Of a stretch of 6,808 bases of DNA, positions 4,649 through 6,808 are shown in pieces (within the stretch, counting starts at the first letter, position 1; every line of letters begins with the position of its first letter). Origin of the DNA: Clostridia bacterium (lineage in GTDB: Bacteria > Bacillota > Clostridia > Christensenellales > Borkfalkiaceae); the NCBI GenBank assembly GCA_017457345.1, contig JAFTHR010000240.1, positions 1 through 6,808 of the forward strand, written 5' to 3'. The notes under the pieces were generated by a model that worked only from the letters and a program-made list of their open reading frames with translations, was not told the origin of the DNA and searched no databases. Made by a program: the position numbers and the translations under genes.

Positions 4649-6160
4649 ATGGCTACAAACTTGGTTTACGACGTACACGATAAGCCGAAATTCAGCAATA
4701 TGATCGTGTTCGCCATTCAACAACTGCTTGCGATTCTCGCGGCTACGATTGCCGTACCCACGATTATCGGTCTTCCCACGCAAATCCCCGCGGCGATCTT
4801 TGGCGCAGGCGTTGGTACGCTCGTGTATCAACTCTTCACCCGCTTTAAGAGCCCCGTATTCTTGGGTAGTTCGTTTGCGTTCTTAAATTCGCTTTCGGTA
4901 GCGCTTGCATACGGCTATTGCGGTATCGTGCTCGGTTCTATCGTTGCGGGTTTAGTATACGTGGTACTTGCGGTGGTTATCCACTTCGTTGGCACCGATT
5001 GGGTTGCTAAGTTAATGCCTCCCGTTATTATCGGGCCTACGGTTACGCTTATCGGTCTTTCGCTTGCAGGCGCTGCAATGGGGGATATCGTAAAGGCAAG
5101 TAGTTCCGTAGTTTACGGCAATTATAACCTTGTTGCCCTTTTGTGCGGGTTGGTCACGTTCTTGACCGTTGTGCTTTGCTCCACGCAAAAACGCTATACC
5201 TTCCCTAAACTCGTTCCGTTTATTCTCGGTATCGCGGCAGGCTACGTTGTGGCAACCATCTTCACCGTAATCGGTACGATTGCAAAATGCGACTATTTGA
5301 TGATCATCAACTGGAAACCGCTCGTAAACAACTTCGTTACGGCAGAAGGCGAATTTAGAGGGCTTGCGGCGTTTATCGACCTTCCTAAATTCTCGCTCGT
5401 AGAAGGTATCAAAGAACTTGTAAACGGTGGCGTTTCTGCCGAAGTGCTCGGCGCAAACGAAAAAGCAACGCTCATCACCCTTGGCGGTGTAGCAGAAGTG
5501 GTTATCGCTTTCTTACCCGTTGCACTCGTTGTGTTCGCTGAACATATTGCAGATCACAAGAACCTTTCGTCTATTATCGGTAAAGACTTAATTACCGACC
5601 CCGGTTTGAAGAGAACGCTTCTTGGCGACGGCGTTGGTTCGATCGCAGGTACGATCTTCGGTGTTTGCCCTAACACCACGTACGGTGAATCGGTTGGTTG
5701 CGTTGCAATCACGGGGAACGCTTCCGTAGTCACGATCACGACCACGGCATTTATGTGTATCGCACTTTCCTTCTTCGGTCCTATCATGGCGCTCTTACAA
5801 ACGATTCCTTCCTGCGTAATGGGCGGCGTATGCTTAACGCTCTACGGGTTCATTGCAGTATCCGGTCTTAAAATGTTCAAAGAACTTGACCTTAACGAAA
5901 ACAAGAACTTGTTCGTTGTTTCGGCTATCTTGATCGCAGGTATCGGCGGTTTAACCATTCAAATCCCTTACGCGCTTGCAGACAACGGCGCGATTGCAAA
6001 AACCATTCAAGTGACGGCAATTGCAACGGCTCTCTTGCTTGGTATTTTGACCAACTTCATCTTGGGTAAACTTGAAAAGAGCAAGTTCGGCAAAGCGGAA
6101 GAAAAAGCGGAAGCCGTAGAAGAAACGGCAGAAGCACCTGCAGAAGTTAAGGAGGACTAA
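4649..6160 (+). CDS. uraA: Uracil permease, UraA/PyrP type (NCS2 nucleobase:cation symporter)
   Basis: An integral membrane symporter that imports uracil, probably with protons. The 503 aa show about 12-14 hydrophobic segments (for example 17-41, 93-114, 125-145, 160-178, 187-212, 278-297, 387-405, 420-440, 451-472), as expected for the 14-helix NCS2 fold. Substrate-site signatures are AEHIADH (297-303; E298 aligns with E. coli UraA Glu241) and NTTYGES (342-348; E347 aligns with Glu290), with KDLITDPGL (312-320) between them. The neighbouring upp makes uracil the likely substrate over xanthine or uric acid. It is longer than E. coli UraA (429 aa), with extra residues around 225-275 and a charged Ala/Glu-rich cytoplasmic tail (about 475-503). 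The ATG has AAAGGAG (4634-4640) 8 nt upstream. Phe codons are mostly TTC (21 of 28), unlike luxS and the HIT gene. The last codons carry the upp ribosome binding site. Confidence 0.92.
   Translation: MATNLVYDVHDKPKFSNMIVFAIQQLLAILAATIAVPTIIGLPTQIPAAIFGAGVGTLVYQLFTRFKSPVFLGSSFAFLNSLSVALAYGYCGIVLGSIVAGLVYVVLAVVIHFVGTDWVAKLMPPVIIGPTVTLIGLSLAGAAMGDIVKASSSVVYGNYNLVALLCGLVTFLTVVLCSTQKRYTFPKLVPFILGIAAGYVVATIFTVIGTIAKCDYLMIINWKPLVNNFVTAEGEFRGLAAFIDLPKFSLVEGIKELVNGGVSAEVLGANEKATLITLGGVAEVVIAFLPVALVVFAEHIADHKNLSSIIGKDLITDPGLKRTLLGDGVGSIAGTIFGVCPNTTYGESVGCVAITGNASVVTITTTAFMCIALSFFGPIMALLQTIPSCVMGGVCLTLYGFIAVSGLKMFKELDLNENKNLFVVSAILIAGIGGLTIQIPYALADNGAIAKTIQVTAIATALLLGILTNFILGKLEKSKFGKAEEKAEAVEETAEAPAEVKED
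6149..6155 (+). promoter_or_regulatory. Ribosome binding site for the GTG start of upp
   Basis: AAGGAGG lies within the last codons of uraA and ends 8 nt before the GTG at 6164. Its strength and spacing support GTG as the real start; the next in-frame ATG (codon 29) would remove conserved N-terminal sequence. Confidence 0.88.
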
Positions 6161-6163
6161 GCC

Positions 6164-6805
6164 GTGAAACAATACGATAACGTGGTTGTTTTTGATCATC
6201 CCTTAATTAAGCACAAGATTGCCATTTTAAGAGATGAAAAAACGAGCATGAAAGAGTTTCGCGAACTAGTGGAAGAAATCACCACGCTTATGACGTTTGA
6301 ATGCTTAAAAGAAGGCGTTCCCACGGTACAAAAGCAGGTGAAAACTCCCCTTGAAACGTGCACGCAAACGGTGGTAGCGGATAATGCGATTGCAATCGTT
6401 CCCATCTTGCGCGCAGGGCTTGGTATGGTGAACGGCATTCACGTGTTGTTCCCTTCGGCAAGAGTGGGGCATATCGGTATGTATCGCGACGAAGAAACGC
6501 TTGAACCGCAATCCTATTATTGCAAATTGCCAGACGGTATCGAAGAGAAACTCGTGCTCGTGGTAGACCCTATGCTTGCAACGGGCGGTAGCGCGTGCGA
6601 CGCGATCGACGCACTTAAAAAGCGCGGTTGCAAGAACTTAAAGTTTATGGCTATTATCGGCGCACCGGAAGGCGTATCCCGCGTTGCGGAAGAGCATCCA
6701 GACGTGCAAATCTACGTTTCCACGCTTGATAGATGCTTAAACGAACACGGCTATATTCTCCCTGGTCTTGTGGATGCAAGCGATCGCTTATTCGGTACGA
6801 AATAA
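6164..6805 (+). CDS. upp: Uracil phosphoribosyltransferase Upp
   Basis: A cytoplasmic enzyme that joins uracil to PRPP to give UMP and pyrophosphate, the main uracil salvage step. The 213 aa are full length for the family (about 208-210). Visible signatures are the N-terminal DHPLIKHKIAILRD (11-24) with TSMKEFREL (27-35), ILRAGLGM (81-88), the PRPP-binding loop VVDPMLATGGSA (133-144), and the C-terminal uracil-site region NEHGYILPGL (193-202) followed by VDASDRLFGTK. The usual family form at that last point is GLGDAGDR; here two Gly residues read Val (203) and Ser (206). The start is GTG. The gene follows uraA by 3 nt, so uptake and activation of uracil are co-transcribed from the promoter at 4575-4603. 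The stop is 3 nt from the window end, so any downstream partner is unseen. Identity is very secure; the effect of the motif change is unknown. Confidence 0.96.
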   Translation: MKQYDNVVVFDHPLIKHKIAILRDEKTSMKEFRELVEEITTLMTFECLKEGVPTVQKQVKTPLETCTQTVVADNAIAIVPILRAGLGMVNGIHVLFPSARVGHIGMYRDEETLEPQSYYCKLPDGIEEKLVLVVDPMLATGGSACDAIDALKKRGCKNLKFMAIIGAPEGVSRVAEEHPDVQIYVSTLDRCLNEHGYILPGLVDASDRLFGTK

Positions 6806-6808
6806 GAA

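Noticed and set aside
4611..4703. Possible leaderless 30-codon ORF beginning at the predicted uraA transcription start (ATG 4611), overlapping uraA in another frame
   Set aside because: It has no SD, its start codon is inside the hairpin, and its product has no recognisable features. The frame is most likely open by chance, although a leader-peptide role cannot be excluded without expression data.
5106..5118. Small hairpin CCGTA-GTT-TACGG in uraA
   Set aside because: Only 5 bp, isolated in coding sequence; chance level.
1..6808. CRISPR array, insertion sequence, prophage, toxin-antitoxin or defence genes, tRNA or rRNA
   Set aside because: No spaced direct repeats, transposase, integrase, toxin-like small gene, or tRNA-like fold was seen. 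All coding space is taken by recognisable housekeeping genes.

Overview
The window looks like chromosomal housekeeping DNA from a Bacillota (Firmicutes) bacterium, most likely a member of Clostridia. The evidence is gene order plus signal quality. The run dnaJ - prmA - rsmE - mtaB - (luxS) - HIT matches the conserved heat-shock/translation neighbourhood of that phylum. Shine-Dalgarno sites are strong (AAGGAG/AAGGAGG), the two promoters are near-consensus sigma-A type, and the rho-independent terminators are clear. Base composition is moderate by eye (not computed). I cannot name a genus. Every gene is on the + strand, and coding density is high.

Region 1 (1-650): the 3' part of dnaJ (cut by the window edge) ends at a clean hairpin terminator. 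Region 2 (667-4552): a five-gene operon with its own promoter. It encodes prmA (L11 methyltransferase), rsmE (16S rRNA m3U methyltransferase), mtaB (radical-SAM tRNA methylthiotransferase), luxS (S-ribosylhomocysteine lyase) and a HIT-family nucleotide phosphoramidase, and it closes with a second hairpin terminator. Gaps are short or negative: 32 nt, a 4-nt overlap, 3 nt, and 12 nt. Region 3 (4575-6808): a second promoter drives a two-gene pyrimidine salvage unit, a UraA-type uracil permease followed 3 nt later by upp (uracil phosphoribosyltransferase). The window ends 3 nt after upp, so later genes or a terminator are not visible.

Functionally, region 2 groups three SAM-consuming modifiers of the translation machinery with LuxS, which acts on a downstream product of S-adenosylhomocysteine, the by-product of those methylations. 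Region 3 pairs uptake of uracil with its conversion to UMP. No gap exceeds 300 bases. I found no RNA gene, CRISPR array, mobile element or defence system, and I do not see an undescribed multi-gene system. The less ordinary signals are a perfect 12-bp-arm inverted repeat inside rsmE, a run of adjacent and partly mutually exclusive hairpins early in luxS, the placement of luxS in this operon, a stem-loop at the predicted 5' end of the uraA transcript, and a changed uracil-site motif in Upp.
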